A stretch of 39,800 bases of DNA from Phycisphaerae bacterium (GTDB lineage: Bacteria > Planctomycetota > Phycisphaerae > UBA1845 > Fen-1342): the NCBI GenBank assembly GCA_022072445.1, contig JAJVHV010000030.1, positions 108,922 to 148,721 on the forward strand. Reading direction: 5' to 3'. Shown here piece after piece: positions 1-9,373 of this stretch. The position numbers and the translations under genes are program-made. The notes under the pieces are model-generated. The model saw nothing but the letters and a program-made list of their open reading frames with translations, was not told the origin of the DNA and made no database searches. Position 1 is the stretch's first letter. The number at the start of each line of letters is the position of its first letter.

Positions 1-422
1 GTGAGGGAGGGGTTTCGCAGCGCACCAGGAGTGTCGCCCGTATTCGACGATCGCTCGCGCGGGGCCAGGAAACCGCTCGCTCACGCTCGCGGCTCGGTGT
101 GCGTCCGCGAAACGCGCACCCAGCCGAGCCCGCGTCGCGTCCCCAGCCGAGCCCCGACCGTGAGGGAGGCGGACGCTGTCGGACTCGGCGGAAGTTGGCG
201 CAGAGTCCGATGGCGAGGGCATCGGATCGGCGTGCTATGCGCTCGACGATCGCAACTGTTGATCGAACCCCTCCCTCACGGTCGGGGCTCGGCTGGGGAC
301 GCAACTCGGGGCTCGGCTGGGGACGCGACGCGGGCTCGGCTGGGGACGCAACTCGCGGCTCGGCTGGGGACGCAACGCGGGCTCGGCTAGGCGCGACTTC
401 GCGCGAAGGGCGCGACAGCAGG
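1..422. repeat. Cluster of inverted and tandem GC-rich repeats, no gene
   Basis: No convincing gene is visible here; the open frames consist of repeat translation. From 287 to about 395 the core GCTCGGCTGGGGACGC recurs five times at 23-24 bp steps (starts 287, 311, 334, 358, 381; the last copy is degenerate). The same sequence occurs in reverse complement at about 119-170, so 119-170 and 268-345 form an inverted repeat around a spacer of about 100 bp. A further partial inverted arm (GTGAGGGAGGGGTTT) begins at base 1. The block CCCCTCCCTCACGGTCGGGG next to the cores reappears in modified form in the array at 39180-39800, so both ends of the window carry one repeat family. Confidence 0.85.
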
Positions 423-1589
423 CTACGCGCGCAGGACTTCGACGATCTCAACGGCAACATCCGGATCATCCAACGTCACCGACGAACCACGCGACGCCAG
501 ATGTGACGCCTTGACGTAACCCAGCCCGATCCAGTCGCCGCGAAGCGGATGCCGCGCCAGCGACGTGACACGGCCGACCTCGGCGCCGTTGCTGCGCAAG
601 GCGAGCGGCGGGCCGGGCGACGTGGTCTGCGTGGTGGGGGGCGCGGTCTGCAGGGCGGGGCGCGCGGTCAGCAGGGCGGGGCGCGCGGTCAGCAGGGCGG
701 GGCGCGCGGTCAGCAGGGCGTTCGACACCGCCTCGGGACCGGCCGCAATGCGCAAGCGCACGAGCCGTCGGGCGGGCGAGCCGAGCGAGCGCATCCGTTC
801 GATGACTTCCTGCCCGAGGTAGCAGCCCTTGTCGAAACTGATGCCGCGCTCGATCTGACCGGTCTCGGCGGGGATGACGGTGTCGTCGAGGTCGGCGCCC
901 CAGGCCGGTATTCCCGCCTCGATCCGCAGGAGTTCGCGCGTGCGGAGGCCCGCGGGCACTGCCCCGGCGGCGGCGAGCCGCCGCCACCAGTCGGCGGCGT
1001 GTTCGCGCGGCATGACGAGCTCGAAAGCCGGCAGTCCGCAGAAATCGTGGCGCAGCAGCCAGGTTTGCACATCGCCCAAGGTCACCGACGCCAGCGCCGG
1101 CAGCGCGGCGAAATTCGTGACGCCGGCCGCTACGGCGACGTCGCGCGTCGCTGGGCCCGCGCAGCCGAGCCTGGCGAACGGCGCGCACTCATCGGCGAGC
1201 GTGACGCGTTCGGTGATGAGGAATTTTTCCAGGTGGCGGCGGGCGGCTTCGGCCGTGGAGCGGTCGAGGTCGAGCCAGAGCGCGTCGGGCCTGGCCAGCA
1301 CGTTGACGTCGAACTGCACGCGGCCGCGGACGTCGCAGGCGAACGCGTAGTTGCCCGCGCCATCGTCGAGGCTCTTGACCGCGTTGGTCAGCATGTTGTG
1401 CAGCCACGACCTGCGGTCTTCCCCACGGGCGCTGAGCAGCCCGCGGTCGCTGCGGTCGAACAGCACGCAACTGCTGCGGGCTCGCTGGTATTCGTCGGCT
1501 GCGGGTTCATAGGCCGCGTCCATCGCCACGCCGCGGAAGAGAATGCGCTCGTGCGCGGGGGACAGGTCGAGGAATGGCGACTCGGTCAT
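423..1589 (-). CDS. ygfZ: YgfZ/GcvT-like folate-binding protein with in-frame repeat
   Basis: A 388-residue member of the YgfZ/GcvT (aminomethyltransferase-fold) family. YgfZ proteins bind folate and assist maintenance of certain Fe-S enzymes. The family signature KGCYLGQE lies at residues 254-261 with its conserved cysteine, and the following segment to the C-terminus matches the usual beta-barrel. The start at 1589 (MTESPFLDL) is chosen because AGGA sits at a suitable distance upstream and the domain begins just after it; the frame is open further upstream but only through repeat-like sequence. Between the central domain and C-terminal barrel is a linker of about 35 residues built from a 7-residue unit (ALLTARP three times, then ALQTAPP), encoded by 21-bp tandem repeats at 640-720. 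Stand-alone YgfZ proteins normally lack this. The MFS gene lies upstream on the same strand, 112 bp away. Confidence 0.88.
   Translation of the reverse strand: MTESPFLDLSPAHERILFRGVAMDAAYEPAADEYQRARSSCVLFDRSDRGLLSARGEDRRSWLHNMLTNAVKSLDDGAGNYAFACDVRGRVQFDVNVLARPDALWLDLDRSTAEAARRHLEKFLITERVTLADECAPFARLGCAGPATRDVAVAAGVTNFAALPALASVTLGDVQTWLLRHDFCGLPAFELVMPREHAADWWRRLAAAGAVPAGLRTRELLRIEAGIPAWGADLDDTVIPAETGQIERGISFDKGCYLGQEVIERMRSLGSPARRLVRLRIAAGPEAVSNALLTARPALLTARPALLTARPALQTAPPTTQTTSPGPPLALRSNGAEVGRVTSLARHPLRGDWIGLGYVKASHLASRGSSVTLDDPDVAVEIVEVLRA
640..720. repeat. 21-bp tandem repeat inside ygfZ (four units)
   Basis: Four head-to-tail 21-bp units. The units at 661-681 and 682-702 are identical, the one at 703-720 is the same but cut short by 3 bp, and the one at 640-660 differs at a few bases. 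As 21 is a multiple of three, the array stays in frame and encodes the repeated ALLTARP linker of the YgfZ-like protein. Confidence 0.9.
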
Positions 1590-1605
1590 GCGTGTCCTCG
1601 CAGGC

Positions 1606-1690
1606 GGCGATCCTCTCGGCATGCTCACGCCTGACGGCGAGAGCACGCCACCGGGCGAGCGCATGCCACCGGAGCATGCACATAGTGTAG
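1606..1690. repeat. Dispersed GCATGC/CGCC repeat between ygfZ and MFS gene
   Basis: This short spacer holds several copies of a motif of the type GCATGCTCACGCCTGACGGC and GCGCATGCCACCGG. The same motif family fills 14784-14940. It falls between the stop codon of the MFS gene and the start of ygfZ, and translates as meaningless sequence upstream of the true ygfZ start. Confidence 0.55.
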
Positions 1691-1701
1691 TGCCGCTGGC
1701 G

Positions 1702-3111
1702 TCAGGTGGGCACGTCGGCACCGAGCGCGATCGGTGCGGGCTCAGCGGCGGCGGCGGGCGGCGGTGCGTCGGCGGCGCGTTCCGCCGACGGGGTGTGGCG
1801 CGCGGTAGCGGCGGCGCGGTCGGCGGCCGACTCGGCCGCCCGCGTCTGAAGCAGCGCGTGCAGCCGTCGCATCTGAATGCTCGCCCAACAAAACGCCGCG
1901 CTTGCCAGCAGCAGCGGCCAGACGAAGCTGTGCGTCAGCGTGTAGAGCAGCATCGCCAGGCCCTGGAAGAGGATACCGCGCAGGCCGACCAGCGACGTGT
2001 GGATGGCGACGTAATGCGGCACCAGCGCCGGCGAAGGCGCGAAGTGCACCGGACCGAGCATCCAGGCCAGATTGACGCCCGACATCATGACGCCATACCA
2101 CACGCTGATCAGCCCGATTTCGATCGGGTTGCGGGCCAGCAGCAGGCCGAGCGGATAGAGCACCAGGCCGGCGAAGGACGCGGCGCTGGTCCGCGCCACG
2201 CCAAAGCGGTCGGCGAACCAGCCGATCGGGATCGTCGTCAGGAGCATGGCGAGCTGAAAGACGACCTGCGTCGAATTGGCGACCTCCTGGTAGTTCATGC
2301 GGAGCTTCTCGGTCAACAGCACCGGCAGAAGCGCAAAGCAGATCATCCAGCCAACGCCGTAGGTCATGAACGCGGCCTCGTAGCGGAGGAAGGCGCGGTC
2401 GGCACGGAGGACCTGATTCATGTGCACGATGGGCGCCAGCAGATCGCGCAGGCGCGGCGGCTGCGGCGGGTTGGCGTGGGCAGCGGGCGGGGCGTGCGTG
2501 CGCGTGCGTTGCGCGAGCAGGATGAGCAGGGCGATGCCGGCGAGTTGAAGCACGGCGGCGGCGGGCATGTAGATGCGGAAGGCGTTCGCATCGGCGTGCA
2601 GCCAGGCTCCGACGGCGAAGCTGCCGATCATCGTGCCGGCCAGGCTGGCGCTGTTGATGACGCTCAGGGCGCGGCCGCGGCGCTGGTCTGGGTAAAGCCG
2701 CTTGAGGAGTTGGCCGAAGACCGGCGTCCAGCCCGAGTTGCCGCAGGCCGCGAGCAGGTAGAAGACCAGCAGCGTCCCGTAGTCGGCGGCAAGCGAAATC
2801 AGGCCGAGCGGCAGGAGCGCGAGGAGCCAGTAGGTCAGCAGGTAGCTGCGCGTCGAGCTGCGCGCCAGGTACGCGTTCCAGAAGATTGAGAAGATCGCCA
2901 GCGTCGAGGTGGCGACCGTGACGAAAAAGGTCTGCCAGTCGCCGGCGCCGAATCGCAGCCGCGCCAGCACCGGCAGAATCGCCGTGACGGCGGCGAGCGT
3001 GGACTGGATCAGAACGGTGGCGCCGGCCTGAGCGAGCAGGACGCGCGTGGTCGCGTTGCGCGCCGGTGGCGGCGCGTGGTGCGGATCGACATCACCTGAA
3101 TCGCGGAACAT
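1702..3111 (-). CDS. MFS-type membrane transporter
   Basis: A 469-residue integral membrane protein with about 11-12 hydrophobic segments and the overall pattern of a major facilitator superfamily permease: a hydrophobic N-terminal half, a loop rich in Pro/Ala/His at about residues 205-225, then a second set of helices. The segment IGWFADRFGVARTSA in the second half resembles the MFS loop motif (G-x-x-x-D-R). The C-terminal ~55 residues are Ala/Pro-rich and probably cytoplasmic. Substrate cannot be deduced. The start at 3111 (MFRDSGDV) has a GAGG very close to the ATG, so a slightly later start is possible. It may be co-transcribed with ygfZ downstream. Confidence 0.8.
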   Translation of the reverse strand: MFRDSGDVDPHHAPPPARNATTRVLLAQAGATVLIQSTLAAVTAILPVLARLRFGAGDWQTFFVTVATSTLAIFSIFWNAYLARSSTRSYLLTYWLLALLPLGLISLAADYGTLLVFYLLAACGNSGWTPVFGQLLKRLYPDQRRGRALSVINSASLAGTMIGSFAVGAWLHADANAFRIYMPAAAVLQLAGIALLILLAQRTRTHAPPAAHANPPQPPRLRDLLAPIVHMNQVLRADRAFLRYEAAFMTYGVGWMICFALLPVLLTEKLRMNYQEVANSTQVVFQLAMLLTTIPIGWFADRFGVARTSAASFAGLVLYPLGLLLARNPIEIGLISVWYGVMMSGVNLAWMLGPVHFAPSPALVPHYVAIHTSLVGLRGILFQGLAMLLYTLTHSFVWPLLLASAAFCWASIQMRRLHALLQTRAAESAADRAAATARHTPSAERAADAPPPAAAAEPAPIALGADVPT

Positions 3112-3213
3112 CCCTCACTCTGACGCACGACCGCGCGAGAAAGATCATTATATGCGCGATTCCGTCGTCGAGGCCGGCAGGGTTGAGGGATTCGGGGTTC
3201 AGCGTTCAGCGGC

Positions 3214-4509
3214 CTACGGGATCGGCGCCAGACGGATGTTGCGGAAGTGTATCTCCGCGCCCTCCGATTGCAGCGCGATCTTCCCGGGCGTTTCGAGCAC
3301 GTCCCACGCCTCGTTGAGCGTCTCGCCGTTGACGCGCAGCGTCACCTTTGCGTGATCGACGATGATCTCATATTCGTTCCATTCGCCGATCGGCCGCTCG
3401 GCCCCGTGCGTCTTGCGCGTGTTGCGGCCGTTGGTCCGCTCGGCGACGGTCTTCATCGGGAACTGCTCGATATTCCAGAAGTCGCCGGCGCTGCCGCTTT
3501 CGAGCTGCGCCTCGACCGAGCGCGGCCAGACCATGTCGGCGCCGATCAGGCGCAGCAGCACGCCGCTGTTGCCGGCCTGTTTCGTGACCGGGTTGAAGCG
3601 CCATTCCAGCTTGAGCACGAAATTCGTGTAGTCCTCGGTGGTGCGGATGTAGCCGATCGGCTGCCCCTTGCAGATCATCACGCCGTCCTTCACCGACCAC
3701 ACGTCCTCGAGCTTGCCGTTGTCCTGCAGAAACGCCGTCCAGCCGCTCATGTCTTTGCCGTTGAAGAGCTTCTTCTCGCTCGCCATCGCCGCCGAAAGGT
3801 CGCGAACGCGGATGTTGCGGAACAACAGCGCCCCGCCATGATCCTGCAAGGCGATGTGCCCCTTCGGCTGCACGCCAAACCCCTTGAACTCGCCGAACTT
3901 GCTCTTCTTGATCCGTTCGCTCCACTCCGGCTGATCGATTCGGCAGTCGACCACTTTCACGCCGTTCAGAAAGTGCTGCACGACGCCGTCCTTCACGCGG
4001 ACGCGGGCGTGGTTGTACTCGCCGACGGGCTTGAGCGTCTTGCCGGCGGCGGGAGCGGCGAGGTCGTAGAGCGCTCCGGAGGAGTTTGCGGCGGTCGCGG
4101 CGACGCCGTGGCCGGCGTCGTCGAGAATCTGATACTCGGGGCCGGTCTGCCAGGAGGCGTCGAGCGTCTCGGCGACGCGGTACATGATGCCGCTGTTGCC
4201 CTTTTCGCCGACCTTGAACTCCAGCTCCAGCTCGAAGTCGCCGTACTGCTCGCGCGTGATGATGTCGCCGCCGCCCTCGCCCGTGCATTTGAGCGCGTCG
4301 CCTTCGACGATCCATCCCTTCGCCGGGAGTTTGTCGCTCTTGTAGCCGCGCCAGGCGGCGAGGTTCTGCCCGTCGAAGAGCAGCTTCCAGCCGGCGATCT
4401 TCTCGGCGGGAGATAGCTTTCCGGTGCCGCTCGGAGCCGGCTGCGCCCAGACGGTCGCGGCGAACAGAACCAGCAAGGATGTTCGAATAGTGCATTGAGC
4501 GATGGACAT
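3214..4509 (-). CDS. Secreted protein with two DUF1080 (3-keto-disaccharide hydrolase) domains
   Basis: A 431-residue exported protein. Residues 1-24 form a signal peptide (MSIAQCTIRTSLLVLFAATVWA, cleavage likely before QPAPSG). Two tandem copies of the DUF1080 / 3-keto-disaccharide hydrolase fold follow, at about 38-238 and 245-430. Each opens with a LFDG/LFNGK...W motif, contains NSGI(M)YR or NSGVLLR, and ends with a (L)FRNIR strand. The family is a concanavalin-like sandwich, greatly expanded in Planctomycetota and linked to sugar processing; activity here is inferred from family only. The start at 4509 is supported by GGAGG eight bases upstream (4518-4522). An in-frame extension to 4677 has no ribosome binding site and would bury the signal peptide. 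Divergent from the giant dockerin gene at 4769. Confidence 0.9.
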   Translation of the reverse strand: MSIAQCTIRTSLLVLFAATVWAQPAPSGTGKLSPAEKIAGWKLLFDGQNLAAWRGYKSDKLPAKGWIVEGDALKCTGEGGGDIITREQYGDFELELEFKVGEKGNSGIMYRVAETLDASWQTGPEYQILDDAGHGVAATAANSSGALYDLAAPAAGKTLKPVGEYNHARVRVKDGVVQHFLNGVKVVDCRIDQPEWSERIKKSKFGEFKGFGVQPKGHIALQDHGGALLFRNIRVRDLSAAMASEKKLFNGKDMSGWTAFLQDNGKLEDVWSVKDGVMICKGQPIGYIRTTEDYTNFVLKLEWRFNPVTKQAGNSGVLLRLIGADMVWPRSVEAQLESGSAGDFWNIEQFPMKTVAERTNGRNTRKTHGAERPIGEWNEYEIIVDHAKVTLRVNGETLNEAWDVLETPGKIALQSEGAEIHFRNIRLAPIP

Positions 4510-4768
4510 GAGCCAATCCTCCGAGAGCGGGTCTATCACTTCGTACGGCCCGCCACTATACGACGAAATGGCGGCGCATGCCGCACCGGCGGTGCGAGTG
4601 GCCGCGGCGGGGCGGCGGGAGCGTGAGTTGCCCGCACCCGCGCAGGGAAGCGGCGGACTTTTCCAGCCCGGTTGCAAAAGCTGTGTTAGACTTCAATGAA
4701 GAGAATCCACGTTCTTCTGGTTCTCGGGCTTATTTCGGACGAACTACGTCACAATTAGGTGGCCCGTC
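4510..4768. other. Divergent intergenic region
   Basis: This 259-bp gap separates two divergently transcribed exported proteins and must hold both promoters. On the minus strand TATAGT (plus-strand ACTATA, 4555-4560) would serve as a -10 element for the DUF1080 gene, but I see no matching -35. On the plus strand TTGCAA at 4672-4677 is a possible -35 for the downstream gene, without a clear -10. AGGTGG before the ATG at 4769 is the likely ribosome binding site. Confidence 0.35.
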
Positions 4769-7700
4769 ATGCGCAAACTCACAACAAAGTTGGGGTCAAT
4801 CGTGCTCCTGGCGACGTGTGTGTGCGTGTCCAGCGGGCAGGATGTCGCCGTCAGCATCGCCGTCGCGCCGGGCGGGCAGGTCGATCCGAAGAGCCTGGTC
4901 GTGACCGAATCGGTCGTCGAGATCAGCTCGGGCGACAAGATCACGTGGAACTCGTCGAAGGCCGGCGGGACGTACAGCGGCGGCGAGCCGGCGAGCGTGC
5001 GCGTGACGGTGCCGGCCGGGCCGTTCGGCGGGGCGTTCAACTCGGGCGTGGTGGCGATCGGCACGGCGATCGTCTCGCCGGCGGCCGTCGTCGCGGCCCG
5101 CGGCACGACGACGATTTACACGGTCGAAGTTCTGGACGGTGCCGGCAAGGTGATTCGGACCACGGGTGCGGCCGGCCCGGTACCTGCGACGCAGAACGCA
5201 CCGGCGATCCACGTGCGCGACCCGGCGCGGCGCGACGGGGTCATGAAGATCCGCGGGTTGTTCGTGCCGGGCGAGGACACCGGGAATGACGGTCTGGCGT
5301 GCGTCCTGAGCGCCGATCATCTCGATGCGGCTTTGTCGCCATTCGACACCAGCGGCAATTGGGCGGGCTCGACGAAGCTGGCGACGGCGCCCGGCCGGGC
5401 GAATCTTCAGCTCGAGATCAACCAGGCGTTCAAGAACGCGGACGACGATGACGTCTCGGTGTTCTTCATCGAGGCGCACGCCGGCCACAAGGCCAGCGAG
5501 ACCGTGCCGATCGACGAGGTCGGCGTCGGGCTGAACCAGGACACGTTTCAGAAGGTCGGGCCGGAGCGGAAGCTCGACAAGGACCTGGTGCGCGACGACG
5601 ACCTGGACGAGTTCTTCCGCGGCGTACGCGGGTTGAAAGTCATCATCCTTGATTCGTGCCATGCCGCCGGTCTCTTCGACGGTCGTCTTGATCTACCGCT
5701 GCCCCGGTCGATCATCATCGGCAGCTCGCAGCGCAACGAGACGTCGCTCGGCAAACGCTTCGACGCCGTGAGCCACTGGCACGGCGTATTCGCGGCCTAT
5801 CTGATCAAAGGGCTGACCGGTGACGGTGCCGGCATCGCGCGGGCCGACGCCTCGTCGGACAAGTCGGTGACGGTCAAAGAGTGGTTCGACTACGCGACGC
5901 CGAAGTCGGCCGCGCTGGCCAAGACGCACGGTAAGGAGCAGCACGCGGTCATGGACGATCGTCGCGCGCCGGCGGGCGCAAAGGCGGCGGACGTTGTCGT
6001 GTTCAAATACACGCAGGGCAGCTTGTATTCCCATCCGGACAACCCGCCCGGGCCGATGCCGACGCCGGCGGGCACGTGCGGCTGCGGTCTGGATTTCGGC
6101 GACGCGCCGCCGCCATTCCCCACATTGCTGAGCTTCAACGGTGCGCGGCACGCGGATTCGAGCCAGGAGTGGCTGGGGCCGGCGGGTGTTGAGAGCTGTG
6201 AGGCGGTGAGCCACGAGAGCGACGCGGTCGATGCTCATGACGAAGACGGCCGCTCCAACGTGATTCTGCGCCCGCAAGTCTGGCACGTGCGCCCGTTCTG
6301 CGCCGATCTGGACAAGCACGATGACGGTGTCACGTTCTACCCGCTGACCTACGTCGCCGGGATGATCGGAAGCATGGATGTCACGGTTGGGGTCGCGGAC
6401 GCGTCGGGTGGCCGCTATTCGGGCGGAAATGCGGACCAATCGCTCTTCTTGAACGCCTGGATCGACTGGAACACGAACGGCATCTGGGAAGAGGGGTCGG
6501 AGCACGTCATCGACGGATTGGTCGTTACGCCGAGCGGCGACAGCACGACCGTCTCGGCGAGCTTTCCGGTTCCGCCGATCGGGCCGGGCGATCTTTGGGC
6601 GCGCGTGCGGCTGGACTATGGCGAGAATGTCGGGCGGAACGACCCTGTGCCGGATTTCGAATCGGACGAGTCGTTGCTTCTGACAAGAGGGCTGGCGCAG
6701 TATGGCGAAGTCGAGGATTACTTCCTCGGCACCGACTTCGGCAATCTGCCCGATCCGAGCATCACGCCACCGTGCCTCGACTCGCATCCGCCGTTCGTGC
6801 CGCCATTCTTCCCGTATCCGACCGATCTTTCGAGCGACGGCGCGCGGCATCTGAACATGGGCTGCGAGGGTCTGGGCTGGAACGCGAGCCGCGAGCCGGA
6901 CGCGGACCAGGCCGCGAGCGACCAGGACATGGCCCCGAATCTGTCGCCCTGCCTGACGCATGATCATCCGCCCTATGGCGAGCATCTGACGCAGATGATC
7001 GGCGACGACGGATTCAACGATGGCGCGGTGGACGAGATTACGCTGGTGGAGTGCATTCCGGCGGATTGCGGCCCGGGCAGCACGCTGCACGTGCGGCACC
7101 GCATCCGATTCCGGGTGACAAGCACGATTTCGTCGCGCGGTTTCGGCGAGGATGGGCGCTACGACGCGTCGGACCCGGCCAAGCGGCTCTATTTCAACGC
7201 CTGGGTCGACATGGACACCGACGGCATCTTCGACGAGACGTACGCGATGGTGGTCGATCCGGAGACGTTCGGCGCCGACGGCCGCTATACCCAGGGCGAG
7301 TCTTTTGACGACCTCGGCCTCGACGGCGCGCCCGGCACCGGCGATGAGGGCGAAGGCGACGAACTCTACTCCTATCGCGACATGAACGGCAACGGCGCAC
7401 CCGACGTGGGCGAGCCCGGTGAGCCGTTTGACGACACCGCCGGAATCGATAGCGCCCTGCTCATCACACCGGAATACGACTGCTTTGGCGACATCTGCGC
7501 TGGCCTGCTGAATGAGCCGGTGTGGCGCTTCCGGCTGGACTACGGCGAAGACGTTGCGACGCCGGCCGGCGAGGCGATGTTCGGCGAGGTGGAAGATTAC
7601 TATCGCGGTTTCTTCTTCCTCGAAGATTCAGACGGCGACGGCGTGCCCGACATCGACGACAACAGCCCATACCTGGGGAATCCCGGTCAGGCCGACAGCG

Positions 7701-9373
7701 ACGGCGACGGTGTGGGCGACGCCAGCGACATGGACAATGACAACGACGGTTTCGAAGACGCGCTCGAACTGGCGCTGGGCTCCGATCCGCTATCGTCCGC
7801 GTCGACGCCGGAGCACTTCAGCGTCTCCGGCTCGTGCGGCGACGACCTCGACAACGATGGCGACGGCGCCGGCGACGCGAACGACAGCGGCTGCGACTCC
7901 GATGGCGACGGACACGGCGATCTGTTCGACAACTGCCCGGGCGTGCCGAATCCGTCGCAGGCCGATAGCGACGGCGACGGCGTCGGCGATGACTGCGACA
8001 TCTGCCCCGGCTACGACGATCATGCCGACGCCGACCATGACGGCACGCCCGACGGCTGCGAGCAGACCGACGTGTGTGCGGACTGGTGGGCGCTGGGCGA
8101 GGGCGTCGACGGCCCGGTGTTCGCGGTGCTCGCGGTCGATGAGGATGGCGCCGGTCCGCAGCCGCCCGTCCTGTATGTTGGCGGTTCATTCGCGCAGGCG
8201 GGTGGCCTCGTCGCGAATGGCATTGCCCGCTGGGATGGGAAGAACTGGTCGACGCTCGACAGCGGCATGGCGGGCGGAAGCTTCGGCGCGCCCTACGTCT
8301 TCGCGCTGGCGCGCTTCGACGATGACGGCGACGGGCCGAATCCGCCGGCGCTCTATGCGGCCGGCGAGTTCACCTCGGCCGGCGGCGTCGGTGCCAATCG
8401 CATCGCCCGCTGGGATGGCGTGACCTGGTCGGCACTGGACCTCGGCCTGAATGCCGACGCACGCGCGCTGGCGATCTTCGACGACGGCGCCGGCGAGGCG
8501 CTGTACGTCGGCGGCGCGTTCTCTGCCGCGGGCAGCACCCCCGCACTTGCCATCGCACGCTGGAAGGAAGGAACATGGTCGGACGTCGGCGGCGGCGTCA
8601 CTGGCGGCGAACACGGCACGCTGGTCTTCGCGCTGCTTCCGGCGGCCAGCGGTTCGGTCCTCTACGCGGCGGGCGACTTTACGTTCGCCGGCGGAACCAG
8701 CGCCGGCCGCATCGCCGCCTGGGACGGTAGCGGCTGGACCGAACTTGACGGCGGGACGAACGAGCGCGTTTTCTGCCTTGCCAATCACGACGATGGAACT
8801 GGCACGCAGCTCTATGCCGGCGGTGCGTTCACCGTCGCGGGCGACGCGGCCGCCGGCGGCATGGCCCGCTGGAACGGTGCGGAGTGGTCGGCGCTGCCCG
8901 GCGGCGACGCAGACGACTGGGTGCTCTCGCTCGCCAGCATCAACGACGCGACGCCCGCGGCGCTGCACGTTGGCGGGCGATTCACGACGGTCGGTGGCGC
9001 GGCGATACCGTTTGCCGCCCGCTGGCGACAGGGTGCGTGGAGCGGCTTCGGCGGCGGCGTGAACGCCACCGTCCGCGCGCAGGCCGTCGCCGCCACAACG
9101 ACCCACGCATGGCTCTACCTCGGCGGCGATTTCACCGCCGCGGGCGCTCTCGACGCGTCGCGGGTTGCCCGCTGGGGCTGCAATATTGGTGACATGAACT
9201 GCGACGGGCGTGTCGATGGCTTCGACATCGATGGCTTCGTTCTGCTGCTCACCGAGCCAGGGGACTACGACGACCAGTATCCCGGCTGCGACAGCCGCCA
9301 GGGTGACGTGAACGGCGATGGTTCGGTGAACGGGTTCGACGTTGATCCGTTTGTCGAGCTGCTGACCGGTTGA
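4769..9373 (+). CDS. Giant secreted caspase-like / GEVED / TSP3 / propeller / dockerin protein
   Basis: A 1534-residue exported multidomain protein. Signal peptide at about 1-23. Residues ~150-400 resemble a caspase-like (peptidase C14) domain: EAHAGHK gives the candidate catalytic His240, and ILDSCHAAG matches the DSCxxG signature with Cys297. Two regions with GEVED-type endings follow (LDYGEN...GEVEDYFLG near 610-655 and LDYGED...GEVEDYYRG near 920-947), each preceded by FNAW(I/V)D. Residues ~950-1100 hold Asp-rich TSP3 calcium-binding repeats (DSDGDGVPD, DNCPGVPNPSQ). From ~1106 to 1470 about seven blades of the type LYVGGxFxxAGG...IARWxGxxW suggest a beta-propeller. A dockerin-like pair ([26 protein letters not shown]) ends the protein. 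AGGTGG precedes the ATG. Substrate is unknown; proteolytic activity is inferred from motifs only. Confidence 0.85.
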   Translation: MRKLTTKLGSIVLLATCVCVSSGQDVAVSIAVAPGGQVDPKSLVVTESVVEISSGDKITWNSSKAGGTYSGGEPASVRVTVPAGPFGGAFNSGVVAIGTAIVSPAAVVAARGTTTIYTVEVLDGAGKVIRTTGAAGPVPATQNAPAIHVRDPARRDGVMKIRGLFVPGEDTGNDGLACVLSADHLDAALSPFDTSGNWAGSTKLATAPGRANLQLEINQAFKNADDDDVSVFFIEAHAGHKASETVPIDEVGVGLNQDTFQKVGPERKLDKDLVRDDDLDEFFRGVRGLKVIILDSCHAAGLFDGRLDLPLPRSIIIGSSQRNETSLGKRFDAVSHWHGVFAAYLIKGLTGDGAGIARADASSDKSVTVKEWFDYATPKSAALAKTHGKEQHAVMDDRRAPAGAKAADVVVFKYTQGSLYSHPDNPPGPMPTPAGTCGCGLDFGDAPPPFPTLLSFNGARHADSSQEWLGPAGVESCEAVSHESDAVDAHDEDGRSNVILRPQVWHVRPFCADLDKHDDGVTFYPLTYVAGMIGSMDVTVGVADASGGRYSGGNADQSLFLNAWIDWNTNGIWEEGSEHVIDGLVVTPSGDSTTVSASFPVPPIGPGDLWARVRLDYGENVGRNDPVPDFESDESLLLTRGLAQYGEVEDYFLGTDFGNLPDPSITPPCLDSHPPFVPPFFPYPTDLSSDGARHLNMGCEGLGWNASREPDADQAASDQDMAPNLSPCLTHDHPPYGEHLTQMIGDDGFNDGAVDEITLVECIPADCGPGSTLHVRHRIRFRVTSTISSRGFGEDGRYDASDPAKRLYFNAWVDMDTDGIFDETYAMVVDPETFGADGRYTQGESFDDLGLDGAPGTGDEGEGDELYSYRDMNGNGAPDVGEPGEPFDDTAGIDSALLITPEYDCFGDICAGLLNEPVWRFRLDYGEDVATPAGEAMFGEVEDYYRGFFFLEDSDGDGVPDIDDNSPYLGNPGQADSDGDGVGDASDMDNDNDGFEDALELALGSDPLSSASTPEHFSVSGSCGDDLDNDGDGAGDANDSGCDSDGDGHGDLFDNCPGVPNPSQADSDGDGVGDDCDICPGYDDHADADHDGTPDGCEQTDVCADWWALGEGVDGPVFAVLAVDEDGAGPQPPVLYVGGSFAQAGGLVANGIARWDGKNWSTLDSGMAGGSFGAPYVFALARFDDDGDGPNPPALYAAGEFTSAGGVGANRIARWDGVTWSALDLGLNADARALAIFDDGAGEALYVGGAFSAAGSTPALAIARWKEGTWSDVGGGVTGGEHGTLVFALLPAASGSVLYAAGDFTFAGGTSAGRIAAWDGSGWTELDGGTNERVFCLANHDDGTGTQLYAGGAFTVAGDAAAGGMARWNGAEWSALPGGDADDWVLSLASINDATPAALHVGGRFTTVGGAAIPFAARWRQGAWSGFGGGVNATVRAQAVAATTTHAWLYLGGDFTAAGALDASRVARWGCNIGDMNCDGRVDGFDIDGFVLLLTEPGDYDDQYPGCDSRQGDVNGDGSVNGFDVDPFVELLTG

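Noticed and set aside
423-1721. A longer ygfZ product starting at 1721
   Set aside because: The first 44 codons translate the dispersed GCATGC repeat; AGGA before 1589 and family homology support the later start.
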